DNA of 64,000 nt, from NCBI GenBank assembly GCA_041651995.1, contig JBAZID010000001.1:496001-560000 (forward strand), written 5' to 3'. A model generated the notes under the pieces. The model worked only from the letters and a program-made list of their open reading frames with translations, was not told where the DNA came from and did no database searches. The position numbers and the translations under genes were made by a program. Each line of letters opens with the position of its first letter. The first letter of the stretch is position 1. This document shows, in pieces, positions 8,477 through 17,340 of this stretch. The DNA comes from Sulfuricella sp. (GTDB taxonomy: Bacteria; Pseudomonadota; Gammaproteobacteria; Burkholderiales; Sulfuricellaceae).

Positions 8477-9589
8477 TCAGGGAAGCCGGTTGCTATTGCG
8501 CCGGGTGCGCCGCCACCACGATGACCCATCACGGAAGCGCCAGCTTGCGCCATCGCGCAAACGTCCCCAGGTTTCGAATCCGGCCATCCCCACCAGTAAC
8601 AGCAGCACACTATCGCCCACGATGGTATAGATCATCTCGGCATAATGCTTGAAGGGGTTGTCTTCCCGCTTGCTGGATGGATGCGGATCGAGCTCGGCAT
8701 AGTTCTTGTCGGCTCTGACGTGGCATTGCTTGCAAGTCTCTACCCTGTTCTCCGCGCTTGTCGGTGAGTTCGGGTCTCGCGAGGGCAGCAGTTCATGCAC
8801 GCTGAGATAGTAATTCACGGTTTTGGCATGACAATCCAGGCAGTTGGCCGCCTTGGTGTTGCCATATTTGGTCACCTTGCCGTGAAAGCTTTCCTCGTAA
8901 GATTCCGCCGCGATCGGGAATTTCCGCCCCAACTCGCGCCCTTCTTCCTTGGCCGCCAGCTGGTGGCGATCCAGCATCTGCTTGTCGGAATGGCACGATG
9001 AGCACATCGCGACGATTTCCTGGGGCGAACGCTTGACTTCGCGAATACGGCGGCTGGTGTGGTTGTACCACTTCTCCGCAAACTTGGCGTCCTCGTGACA
9101 GACCACGCAGCGGTCAATGATGTGCTTGGGCGGTTTATCTTCCTTGGCGTTGTAGAGCGGGTTGGTATGGCAGTTGACGCAATAGGGCTTGTCGGCATCA
9201 TTGCCTTTGGCGACTTTCTCCCGGCCATGGACACTTTTCTTGAATGCATCATAAATTGGCTTGTGGCTGAACGGCTTGCCGGTGGCAGGATTTTTGATCG
9301 AATGACACTCTGCGTTGCAGGTCACCCCTTCCGTCACTGGTTTGTGCGGCAACTCCTTGATATAACTGTGGCAGTCGCGGCAGGGCACATTGCGGTGCAC
9401 GGTTTTTGAAAAAACGTTCGGCATAATGTAGTACGTCTTTTGCAACCCGTCCTCGGTTACACGCCCCATTTTTGGGTATTTGTGGCACATCAGGCAGGCC
9501 TCATCATCCTCGAAGGCCAAAGCCGCCCCGGCATACCCCAGAAACAGGGACAACATGCCCGCAACGCACCATCTGATAAGCATCTCCAT
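8477..9589 (-). CDS. Membrane-anchored octaheme cytochrome c (module A)
   Basis: 370 residues: signal peptide, eight heme motifs and a C-terminal membrane helix (about 325-343) followed by a basic tail. Motifs in order are CLMCH, CRDCH, CNAECH, CVNCH, CVVCH, CSSCH, CLDCH and CKQCH; the third is a CX3CH variant that is conserved in the two paralogues at 12001 and 15399. The opening pattern E-x-C-x-x-CHKYPxMGR and the segment CxxECH...FSHKP are shared. It is the first gene of the leftward operon running to the window edge. Likely a periplasm-facing partner of the cytochrome b encoded next. Confidence 0.9.
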   Translation of the reverse strand: MEMLIRWCVAGMLSLFLGYAGAALAFEDDEACLMCHKYPKMGRVTEDGLQKTYYIMPNVFSKTVHRNVPCRDCHSYIKELPHKPVTEGVTCNAECHSIKNPATGKPFSHKPIYDAFKKSVHGREKVAKGNDADKPYCVNCHTNPLYNAKEDKPPKHIIDRCVVCHEDAKFAEKWYNHTSRRIREVKRSPQEIVAMCSSCHSDKQMLDRHQLAAKEEGRELGRKFPIAAESYEESFHGKVTKYGNTKAANCLDCHAKTVNYYLSVHELLPSRDPNSPTSAENRVETCKQCHVRADKNYAELDPHPSSKREDNPFKHYAEMIYTIVGDSVLLLLVGMAGFETWGRLRDGASWRFRDGSSWWRRTRRNSNRLP

Positions 9590-10174
9590 CCTCTTTTATC
9601 CTTTTATTATTTCAGCAACCTGATCCAACACCGTTCAGTCAGACAACCTCAACAACTGCCCGTTTAACCCCAGGCCTGCAGTGGTCTTGGGGCAATGGCG
9701 AAGGCATCCACGCCACCCCAGGGACTCAGGCATAAAACAAGTTTTACATCGTGACGCATCAGGGCTTTAAGCACGCTCCCGTCTACTGCTTGAATCGGGA
9801 TCGTCCACTGCCATTCTTCCCGCCTTTTTCACTCCGGAAGAGACATCCACCAGCGCGACCCGGCATCTTTCGCGAAGAGTGCCTGGTTGTCAACAATGGA
9901 AGCCAATGAATTCATTGCTGCCCTCCCCTGCGAGCTGAACCTGCATTCAAACACGGCTCTACGGCCAGATAACCCGGCCGGGCCTGCTTACCAATGGTTC
10001 ATCCGATCACCGCCGCACAAGCCTGTGTGGCCTGTTAAATCAAGCCTCGCTTTTAGTCTGACCGGTCATTGCGGGGAATGCCATTTTGTTGCCGCATCGG
10101 ACCAAGAACGGAAAAAAGCAAATGGGTGCTTCAATACGCTCCCATTTGCTTAAAACCGGCCTGAAACCTGATAC
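9590..10174. other. Intergenic region between modules A and B
   Basis: 585 bases without a convincing gene. It should hold the promoter of the module A operon. A small inverted repeat TAAAACAAGTTTTA is at 9734-9747, and the terminator of module B lies at its right end. A short open frame on the plus strand at 9887 has no ribosome site or recognisable protein and was not accepted. Confidence 0.6.
10112..10151 (-). terminator. Rho-independent terminator of module B operon
   Basis: On the minus strand AAGCAAATGGG pairs perfectly with CCCATTTGCTT across a 14-nt loop and is followed by a T-run. It lies 23 nt after the end of the triheme gene at 10175. Confidence 0.75.
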
Positions 10175-11146
10175 TTATTTAGCTTTCGATGTTTCGGCCC
10201 ACTCTACCTTCGGGTCCGGAGACTGCCCTGGCTTGGACTTCTCTCCCTCGGTCCAGGCCGCGCCTGTGCCCGGCAGCAGAAACTTGGGAATATGGAAATC
10301 ACTATATTTATGCAACATTCCCACCACCTCGGTGTTGGTCAGCTGCTGTATCCGGCGGGGCGGATAACCGAGCTCCGCAAACGGAACATAGGGCGTCTGC
10401 GTTGAAGTATGGCAGCTGTCACATAGAAGAGGCTTCTCGTCCACCATGCGGTGAATCACTTTCTTCATCTTGGATTGCTCGGTAGTGCTGAGGCCGTCCT
10501 TGTTTTTCAGGTAATCAGTCACAAACGCCCGTTCACGATCCCCATTCAGGAAACGGAAGTTGCCGTCAGCGGCCAATGTTCCGGGCGCAATCTTGGTTCC
10601 GTAGTTGCCATATTTTTCCTTCTCGGTTGCCACCAGCCCCGGGGGGTTGGCCACTACCTGGCCGTTTGCCTTGTCGTACCAACGGAATGCCCACGGCCCC
10701 TGGTCCGGCTTCTGTTTGATGTGGCAGGTTTCACAGGCGACGAAGAACGCGTGCATGTTCAGGAAGGCGCGTATGGGCTTGGACTTGTCATGAGGCACCG
10801 CGCCATGACAGCGCGTGCACACATTGGTTTCGTCCGGCTCCACCATCATGCCGATATGGTGAAAGTGGCCTTTCACATACTGTTCCTTCACAACGGTATA
10901 GCCGAGATCGGTGGTGGCCGTCGCTTTCTGCTCCTTCATGACCTTCTGCAGCGCCTCTTCTTCAAAAGACGCGGCTTCGGGTGCTTTCACCGTGGTGCCA
11001 AAAACCTGCTGTTCCACTGGCGGCTCTTCATGATGATCCGCATGGCTGAAGATAATCGGGTAGATGAAATTTCCGTACCATACCGCGAAGATGATCAGGA
11101 CGATTGCGTAGAGCTTGCCTATAAGTGTTTTGAATCGACTATACAT
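10175..11146 (-). CDS. Membrane-anchored triheme cytochrome c (module B)
   Basis: 323 residues with one N-terminal membrane helix (about residues 10-33), a His/Glu-rich linker, then three CXXCH motifs: CTRCH, CETCH and CDSCH. FLNMHAFFVACETCH and the C-terminal YSDFHIPKFLLPG match the module A and C triheme proteins. GGAG lies before the ATG at 11146. It is the last gene of a three-gene leftward operon and is followed by a terminator. The soluble domain probably exchanges electrons between cytochrome b and periplasmic cytochromes; this is inferred from gene order. Confidence 0.9.
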   Translation of the reverse strand: MYSRFKTLIGKLYAIVLIIFAVWYGNFIYPIIFSHADHHEEPPVEQQVFGTTVKAPEAASFEEEALQKVMKEQKATATTDLGYTVVKEQYVKGHFHHIGMMVEPDETNVCTRCHGAVPHDKSKPIRAFLNMHAFFVACETCHIKQKPDQGPWAFRWYDKANGQVVANPPGLVATEKEKYGNYGTKIAPGTLAADGNFRFLNGDRERAFVTDYLKNKDGLSTTEQSKMKKVIHRMVDEKPLLCDSCHTSTQTPYVPFAELGYPPRRIQQLTNTEVVGMLHKYSDFHIPKFLLPGTGAAWTEGEKSKPGQSPDPKVEWAETSKAK

Positions 11147-11161
11147 ATATTTCTCCGGCCC

Positions 11162-11962
11162 TTAGTGGTGCTGAGGTCTGATTTCGTCCTGGAGGCCTTG
11201 TTCGGTCATGATCCGCGCATATTCCGCATAATGCTCGTGGATCATGTCGTCTTCCGTGAGATATCCGGTGATGAATACCGTACCCAAGGGGAATTTTTCG
11301 GGCGAGTAATGCACGTTGTACCAATGGACGAAGAACAGGAACAGCGCTGCCAGCAATGCTTCGTCGGTATGCATGATGTAGAAGGCGTTCATCGCAATGC
11401 CGGGAAGGATGTGGCTGAACTCATCCCGCCACCAGAGAACGAAACCTGCCGGCCCCAGGATGGGAATACCCCAGTAGGGCGCGTAGTAATCGAACTTCTC
11501 CTTCCATGACATGCGGTCATAGCGCGGTGGCCGATTGGTGAAGTACAACAGGTACTTGAACATGTCGATCAGGTCGAAGAAGTCCTTCTTGTTCGGAACC
11601 ATCTCCTGGGCCAGGAATTCCCTGCCAATATTGCCCAGGGTAAGACGCCCTTCCTTCTTCAGGCGCAGCACCCGCCGGGTATAGAACAGATACATCCAGT
11701 AAATGGTGTGGTAGACAAACAGGCCCAGCAGGACGGAGCCCACGATACGGTGAATCGTCGGCGCATGGTCGATGCCGCCGAATACCTTGTAGATGGACTC
11801 CGCCCACGGCTGATCGTGGTATTTCAGCGGGAACCCGGTTAATGACAGGGTGATCACCGTGGTGAACAGTACAATGTGCTGCAATCGTTGATGCAGCGAG
11901 AACCGGTAGAAATATCTCCGCCCGTTTCTTTCACATATTATCGGATATTTCGGCATGGCCAT
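11162..11962 (-). CDS. Di-heme-type cytochrome b membrane subunit (module B)
   Basis: 266 residues from the ATG at 11962 (GAGGG about 10 nt upstream; a TTG six bases earlier is less likely). Several membrane helices with likely heme histidines in RLQHIVLF, TIHRIVG, VYHTIYW and the final helix FVHWYNVHYSPEKFP. It lacks the long soluble N-terminus of the module A protein but is otherwise collinear with it. The octaheme and triheme genes flank it closely. The role as quinone-interacting subunit is inferred from the family pattern. Confidence 0.88.
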   Translation of the reverse strand: MAMPKYPIICERNGRRYFYRFSLHQRLQHIVLFTTVITLSLTGFPLKYHDQPWAESIYKVFGGIDHAPTIHRIVGSVLLGLFVYHTIYWMYLFYTRRVLRLKKEGRLTLGNIGREFLAQEMVPNKKDFFDLIDMFKYLLYFTNRPPRYDRMSWKEKFDYYAPYWGIPILGPAGFVLWWRDEFSHILPGIAMNAFYIMHTDEALLAALFLFFVHWYNVHYSPEKFPLGTVFITGYLTEDDMIHEHYAEYARIMTEQGLQDEIRPQHH

Positions 11963-12000
11963 TTTCAAGTAACCCTCAATCAGTACATATTTTCGGCTTG

Positions 12001-13071
12001 TTATTTGGAGGAGTGGTGATCATCATCCGGCGACTTCCTGAAGGAGAAGTTCGGGAAGAGCCTCCTCAGCAGTTCCAGAATAATGAGAACCATGAAGAAA
12101 TACATCACGCCCGCCATTAGCGCCGTGAAAAATTTCAACATGTAATGCTGCAAGGGGTATTTGTCCTTGTCATAGGTGACGTGAACCTGAAAACCGGCCA
12201 GTTTCGGGCCCGCTTTTTCATGGCACTCGGAGGTGCGGCAGGTTGTCGGGACATTTTTCTTGTTGCTGGCCGATGTCGGGGAGTCCTGACCCTCGATGAA
12301 GTGCACGCTCTCACCCTTGACCACGTGGCAGTCCATGCAGTCCGGCGTCTCCTCGGAGCCAAAACGAATCGCCTTCCAGTGAAAGGTTTCCTTGTAGGAA
12401 GTGACCACATCGTCAAGATCGTGCCGTTGCTGGAACCCTTTGTCTCCGTGGCACCTGGCACAGATACCTACAATTTCAGATGGCTTGCGCATCTTTTGCA
12501 GACGTGAAGTCACATGTTTATAAAAGGACTCAGCAAAGTTCCCCGTGCTGTGGCAGGTCTTGCATCGGCTGAGCCCGCGCTCGGATACGCCATGGGACTT
12601 GCCCTTGAAGAAGGACAACGGGCGGTACAAAGGCTCTTCGTGGCAATCCTTGCAGCTGGGGTAGTCTTGCTGGTGTTCCTTGGGCTTGCCTTCGGCATCG
12701 AGCTTGCCGTGAACGCTCTTGGCCAGCAGATCCGACACCGGCTTGTGCGAGAATTTTTTCTTGCCAGAGGGTTCGGTCAGATGGCACTCGGTGGTGCAAT
12801 CCACCTTCTTGGCGGGGTCATGGGGGATTTTGCTGATATCCTGATGACAGTCCATACACTTCACCCGGACATGAGGGCCCTCCTCAAACAGGGCTTCGTT
12901 GATGTAAAACAGACGGAAATTGCCATTTTCATCAATGCGGCTCAGGCCGCGATGCTTGTGGCAGAGAACGCAGTTCAATTCGTCCTCGGCATAGGTCTCC
13001 CCCCCCACACCGAAAAGAAGCAAGGCCGCGAAAAACAAAATAACACGAGTTTTGAAGGATGACTTACCCAT
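12001..13071 (-). CDS. Membrane-anchored octaheme cytochrome c (module B)
   Basis: 356 residues: signal peptide to about residue 28, eight heme motifs and a C-terminal membrane helix (about 311-333). The motifs are CVLCH, CMDCH, CTTECH, CKDCH, CKTCH, CARCH, CMDCH and CRTSECH. The third is CX3CH and the eighth CX4CH, both also present at the same places in the module C paralogue (15399). DSPTSASNKK before the last motif parallels NSPTSAENR in module A. It is the first gene of the module B operon. An FNR-like site lies about 200 bp upstream. Confidence 0.9.
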   Translation of the reverse strand: MGKSSFKTRVILFFAALLLFGVGGETYAEDELNCVLCHKHRGLSRIDENGNFRLFYINEALFEEGPHVRVKCMDCHQDISKIPHDPAKKVDCTTECHLTEPSGKKKFSHKPVSDLLAKSVHGKLDAEGKPKEHQQDYPSCKDCHEEPLYRPLSFFKGKSHGVSERGLSRCKTCHSTGNFAESFYKHVTSRLQKMRKPSEIVGICARCHGDKGFQQRHDLDDVVTSYKETFHWKAIRFGSEETPDCMDCHVVKGESVHFIEGQDSPTSASNKKNVPTTCRTSECHEKAGPKLAGFQVHVTYDKDKYPLQHYMLKFFTALMAGVMYFFMVLIILELLRRLFPNFSFRKSPDDDHHSSK

Positions 13072-13430
13072 TGACCTGGCCTTATATTTTTGTCTCTTTT
13101 TTAGTTGAACTCATGCCGCATCAGCCCACATGACTATCCAACGCTACCCTGGCGATTACCGCTTCAGGGTTCAACCCCGCCACTTCCACACATTCAAGCA
13201 CTGCCAACCTTTCCGCCAGTTGCACCGCAAAAACATGTTTCTAGTTTATTCGGGCACTCCCCATAAAATACTTGACATGAATCAACTAAATTAAACAACA
13301 CGATCACAAGATCATATTGTCTTAATAAAATCAAAGCAAGTCCTCACTCTCTACAATCCACCGTGGCAACGCGGCTAAATGGCAAAATTTCGTAGAAGCA
13401 TGGCTGGCGAAACAGCAAGCCACCGCATTG
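13072..13430. other. Upstream region of module B with no gene
   Basis: AT-richer than its surroundings and without a credible coding frame. It holds the 5' region of the leftward module B operon and an FNR/CRP-family site at 13272-13285. Confidence 0.55.
13272..13285. promoter_or_regulatory. FNR/CRP-family-like binding site
   Basis: TTGAC-ATGA-ATCAA matches the FNR consensus TTGAT-N4-ATCAA at 9 of 10 defined positions. It lies about 200 bp upstream of the module B octaheme gene, so oxygen-responsive control is possible. No transcription start is known. Confidence 0.45.
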
Positions 13431-13793
13431 CTACAAACGTCCAAATGTAGAAAACACAATACCCGCCAGCATGGCAAAAAGCACAACCCAGCCGATTGCC
13501 ACCACCAGTACACCAAAAAAATTGCCGGCCTCGCTCTCTCCATTCGCGGTCATGCCCACGAAACTGCCGATCTCACTGCCATACCAAATGCAGCCGAGCG
13601 GAAGAACCACAACGGTGACGGAAAGATGAAAGGATTCGCTACTCCCGAAAAAAAAAGCCATGACCAAACATGCGAACGCCACCAAAAGCGACGCCACCCG
13701 GCCAACTTCAGCCCTCACATCTACCGCCTTCGAACAATCCTCGCTTGAATCCCGCACCCGGCACGCACCCCATCCAAAGCAAAAGCGATACAT
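13431..13793 (-). CDS. Hypothetical small membrane protein
   Basis: About 120 residues from an ATG at 13793 (a TTG 36 bases upstream is the alternative). It has three hydrophobic segments and a conserved-looking centre, PLGCIWYGSEIGSF, followed by a final helix GVLVVAIGWVVLFAMLAG. This composition resembles small uncharacterised inner-membrane proteins of proteobacteria. It stands alone between module B and the rightward module C, with no strong ribosome site. Function unknown. Confidence 0.45.
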   Translation of the reverse strand: MYRFCFGWGACRVRDSSEDCSKAVDVRAEVGRVASLLVAFACLVMAFFFGSSESFHLSVTVVVLPLGCIWYGSEIGSFVGMTANGESEAGNFFGVLVVAIGWVVLFAMLAGIVFSTFGRL

Positions 13794-14057
13794 TTGAAAC
13801 AACCGTTCGAAGTGAGCTATTGACAACAACGATTCGCCCTATATCATATACCTATTAGTTTTACTGATCCATAGCATTAGCTTTACTGATTCGATTTTTT
13901 ATTCAAGCGACGGAACCCGCTCTTGTTTTCACTTCTGCGACCAAGCATTGCCCCTGGCACGTTCCACGGAAAAACAAATACGTTTGTGTCGCCCCCTTAT
14001 CGCCCTGTTCACCCCCTCGCAAATTGAGTACGATGATTGGGAAAGTCAGACACAGCC

Positions 14058-15080
14058 ATGCATGGCCTGGCAAGCATGAAATCCGGATATAAGCTGATGA
14101 GGGCATGGATGCAGAAGTTACGTGGGTTTGGTATGAGTGTGTGGGGTACGGCTTTCCGGCGATCGTCACAGCTGGGCATCACAGCCCTGCTTATGGGCTG
14201 GGCGGTCATTTCATTTGCGGCCGGGATACCCACCGCAGACATCCGCCATTTATTCGACATCACCGGCCAGGGCGCTGGCGGGCTATCCCTGCCTACCGAT
14301 GTGGCAGTCAGCAGCGACGGTCGTATATTTGTAGTTGATGGCGGCAATCATCGAGTTGTTGCCTTTGACCGGAATGGAAAATTTCTTTTTACCATTGGCC
14401 GAAAAGGGTCTGGAGAGGGCCAACTGAAGGACCCGGTTGGTGTCGGGGCCGATGGGAAGGGGCGTGTCTATGTGGCCGACACGGGGAACCACCGCATCCA
14501 GGTATTCGCTTCCGACGGACGATTTCAATATGCATTCCCGGTTATCGAAGACGGCCTGGCGATACGCCCTATAGATGTGGCAACGGATATCACGGGCAGC
14601 AAAATTTTCGTGAGTGGCAACAACAACCACAAAATCATGGCCTTTGCGGCACCGGGCAGACTTGTCGGAAAGTGGGGCGGAAATGGCGAGAGTGGAGGGC
14701 TATTCCGCTACCCTGCATCTGTTGCATTATCCTCGGAAGGGGACGTATATATAGCGGATGCGCTTAATTCCCGCGTGCAGGGGTTTGATGATCTGGGCGC
14801 ATTGCTTATTCAGGTCGGTAACTGGGGCGTGCTCCCGGGCCAGCTCTTCCGCCCCAAAGGCGTGGCCATCGATGGAAAACAAAACATCTACATCAGCGAC
14901 AGCTATATGGATGTGATTCAGGTTTTTGACAATGAAGGCCGATTCCTGCACGTTCTGGGCCGAGGCGGCAAGCCGCAGCGATTTGTATCTGCTGGCGGAA
15001 TCGCAGTCGGCAGCGACAACCGGATTTATACCGCCGAGATTTTACGCAACAAGATCTCGGTCTATAGCATGGGCGATTGA
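14058..15080 (+). CDS. NHL-repeat beta-propeller protein preceding module C
   Basis: About 340 residues. The N-terminus contains a signal-like helix (LGITALLMGWAVISFAAG); several in-frame starts exist (TTG 14037, ATG 14058, 14076, 14133) and the choice is uncertain. About six NHL blades follow with repeats such as VYVADTGNHRIQVF, VYIADALNSRVQGF and IYISDSYMDVIQVF. It is the only propeller on the plus strand and directly precedes the octaheme gene of module C by 318 bp, as the other two propellers neighbour cytochrome genes. A structural or docking role is inferred. Confidence 0.82.
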   Translation: MHGLASMKSGYKLMRAWMQKLRGFGMSVWGTAFRRSSQLGITALLMGWAVISFAAGIPTADIRHLFDITGQGAGGLSLPTDVAVSSDGRIFVVDGGNHRVVAFDRNGKFLFTIGRKGSGEGQLKDPVGVGADGKGRVYVADTGNHRIQVFASDGRFQYAFPVIEDGLAIRPIDVATDITGSKIFVSGNNNHKIMAFAAPGRLVGKWGGNGESGGLFRYPASVALSSEGDVYIADALNSRVQGFDDLGALLIQVGNWGVLPGQLFRPKGVAIDGKQNIYISDSYMDVIQVFDNEGRFLHVLGRGGKPQRFVSAGGIAVGSDNRIYTAEILRNKISVYSMGD

Positions 15081-15398
15081 AACTGCGGGAACGACTCCTT
15101 AAATCCGGGATCATCCGCATGAAAAGGTCAATATCGGTACGCCGAGCGTGTACCGGCTTGTAATGCGCAGCAAGGCACACAAACGGCAAAAAAGAGAGTT
15201 AAAATGCTACGTAAAAGGACATTGAGAGCTTTTTATGCGCGTTAACAGCGCCGGCAGATGGAGTGCAAATGCACGCGATCGATCGGCCAGGAAGCAAACA
15301 GGAACGAACATTTCGGCTGCCTGGCGGCCGGATATGGGAGGGATGGCCCCACCCATATCGGATCAGCAAAATCCGTCTGATGGCATAAAGGGCAACAG
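15081..15398. other. Gap between NHL gene and module C octaheme gene
   Basis: 318 bases without a convincing gene. A 13-codon frame with a GAGAG-type ribosome site starts at 15204 but is too short to accept. Contains the hairpin listed at 15331-15359. Confidence 0.5.
15331..15359 (+). promoter_or_regulatory. Hairpin in 5' region of module C
   Basis: GATATGGG and CCCATATC form an 8-bp inverted repeat separated by 13 nt, about 40 nt before the octaheme start codon. It could be a protein-binding site or an mRNA hairpin. Confidence 0.35.
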
Positions 15399-16610
15399 AT
15401 GAAGCACCAATCGCAGAAATACCTACCCGCCAAGCCCCCAGGAAGAGTCTGGGCATTTCTTACAGGCATTGCCTTTGCAGCGGCGATGGCCATGACGGCA
15501 ACTTCAGGGTTCGCGTCGACTGTCGCGGCGCCCACTCCAGGATTCCTGAACCCAGGACATGCGGTTCCCGCGTCCAGCGTTCAGGTGTCCGTCCCAAAAG
15601 GTCAGGATGGCTGTCTCTTATGCCACAAGTATCCCGGCTTGGGCCGCTATGACAAAGACGCGAGGAACCGGATCGTAAAGCGGGTCTTTTACGTCAATGA
15701 AGACATGCACAATGCCTCATACCATGGCAGATTCAACTGCTCGGATTGCCATGAAGGCGTGGATAAAATCCCTCATACGGACGCGAAAAAAGTTGATTGC
15801 GGCAAGACCTGCCATCTCAACGAACCCTCTTCCGGCAAGAAATTCTCGCACAAGGCCATTGTGGAAGATCTGGAGAAGAGTGCACACGGTGCAAAGGGTG
15901 CCGGCGCTGAAAACCAGTCCGATTTACCCGCCTGCAGGGACTGCCATACGAACAAACCCTACCTGCTCAATCTTCAGCAACAATTGAAAACGAAGGCATC
16001 CATGGAGATTTGCCACCAATGCCACGAAGATAAAGCATGGATCACCCGCTTTCTGAGCCACATCGATTACCGGCTTTCAAGCCGCCGCCCATCATCCGAG
16101 GTGGTCAGGCTGTGCAGCAAATGCCACGCCAATCCGAGCATGATGGCAAGACACAAGCTGGATGTGGTAGTTGGATTTCAGGATACCTACCATGGCAAGG
16201 CGATTCTGTATGGCGACGAGGAAGTAGCAAACTGCCTGAACTGCCATGCGCCCTATGCGCTGGGATTTTCACCCCACAAGATCACTGCGCACAAGATGAA
16301 GAACTCGCCGGTCAATGCCGATAACAAGCGTGAAACCTGCGCACAGGCTGGCTGCCATGCTTCGGCAACGCAAGAGTTTGCCACGGGCAGCAAGGCGCAC
16401 GCATCCCAGTTCAAGGCAGTCCTCGAGACGGCGGGTGGCAAGGCAGGCACCGATTCGGTTCTCCAGGACGAGGCTTTCCAGACCATGGTGTTGAACTTGA
16501 TCAACCTCTTCTATCAGATTCTCATTGCAGGGGTAGTTCTCGGGCTTGGCGGGCACAGACTGCTGGATCTTTATGCGACATACCGGGACAGTAAAAAAGG
16601 AGGGCACTGA
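15399..16610 (+). CDS. Membrane-anchored octaheme cytochrome c (module C)
   Basis: 403 residues: signal peptide (helix around residues 18-40), eight heme motifs and a C-terminal helix (about 366-388). The motifs are CLLCH, CSDCH, CGKTCH (CX3CH), CRDCH, CHQCH, CSKCH, CLNCH and CAQAGCH (CX4CH). The HKYPGLGR opening, FSHKA after the third motif and the spacing mirror the module A and B proteins. AAAGGG precedes the ATG. The stop codon is one base before the start of the cytochrome b gene, so the two are tightly linked. Confidence 0.9.
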   Translation: MKHQSQKYLPAKPPGRVWAFLTGIAFAAAMAMTATSGFASTVAAPTPGFLNPGHAVPASSVQVSVPKGQDGCLLCHKYPGLGRYDKDARNRIVKRVFYVNEDMHNASYHGRFNCSDCHEGVDKIPHTDAKKVDCGKTCHLNEPSSGKKFSHKAIVEDLEKSAHGAKGAGAENQSDLPACRDCHTNKPYLLNLQQQLKTKASMEICHQCHEDKAWITRFLSHIDYRLSSRRPSSEVVRLCSKCHANPSMMARHKLDVVVGFQDTYHGKAILYGDEEVANCLNCHAPYALGFSPHKITAHKMKNSPVNADNKRETCAQAGCHASATQEFATGSKAHASQFKAVLETAGGKAGTDSVLQDEAFQTMVLNLINLFYQILIAGVVLGLGGHRLLDLYATYRDSKKGGH

Positions 16611-16611
16611 G

Positions 16612-17340
16612 ATGGGCGGGCACGGCAATAACGAAAGGGCCTTCGTTCGGCTTACCAAGAGCGAGAGAATTCAGCACGTCATTCTTTTTGTTTCAACAGG
16701 CTTGCTGATCTTGACGGGGTTCATGTTAATGGGCGAAGTATGGGCCATCAAGCTGTTCGGCTCGGCCGGGAAAAGCATCTTCTACTGGCGCGGAATCGTT
16801 CACCGCATCGCTGCCGTGGCGGTTACCGCGGTATGCTTCTATCACCTCTACTACGTTCTGCTCAAAACCGATGGCAAAAGCTGGATACGCGCCATGCTGC
16901 CCAGGCTTAAAGACGGGGTGGATGCGTATCAGAACGTCATGTACATGTTAGGCAAGCGGGATGCGCGTCCCAAAATGGATCGATTTACCTACCTTGAAAA
17001 ACTGGAGTATTTTTCCGTCTATTTCGGCATGTTCATCGTTATCAGCACCGGAACCATGATGTGGACACAATCCTACTGGCCGAAATTTTACCTCGACGTG
17101 GCCGACGCGCTGCATTTGGGAGAGGCAACCCTGGCCGCACTGGCGATTATTGTTGGCCATATATTTACGGTTCATTACAACCCGCATGTCTACCCGATGA
17201 ACAAGGCTTTTATCGACGGAAACATATCGGAATCGATGATGAAGGATGAGCATTCGCTCTGGTACGAACGAATCATTGCGGATGAAGCATCTAAATCAGC
17301 GAACACCGCGAACGCCACCGAAGGAGGGCGCAATGCATAA
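16612..17340 (+). CDS. Di-heme-type cytochrome b membrane subunit (module C)
   Basis: 242 residues starting at an ATG with AAGGAGG ideally placed upstream. Membrane helices carry likely heme histidines in ERIQHVILF, GIVHRIAA, FYHLYYVL and the last helix VGHIFTVHYNPHVYP. It is shorter than the paralogues at 7449 and 11162 but collinear. The 3' end overlaps the triheme start by 8 bases. Its likely job is electron exchange with the quinone pool; the direction (quinol oxidation or quinone reduction) cannot be read from sequence. Confidence 0.88.
   Translation: MGGHGNNERAFVRLTKSERIQHVILFVSTGLLILTGFMLMGEVWAIKLFGSAGKSIFYWRGIVHRIAAVAVTAVCFYHLYYVLLKTDGKSWIRAMLPRLKDGVDAYQNVMYMLGKRDARPKMDRFTYLEKLEYFSVYFGMFIVISTGTMMWTQSYWPKFYLDVADALHLGEATLAALAIIVGHIFTVHYNPHVYPMNKAFIDGNISESMMKDEHSLWYERIIADEASKSANTANATEGGRNA

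Noticed and set aside
9887..10153. Plus-strand frame of 88 codons in the gap between modules A and B
   Set aside because: No ribosome site and no recognisable protein, and it runs through the module B terminator hairpin.
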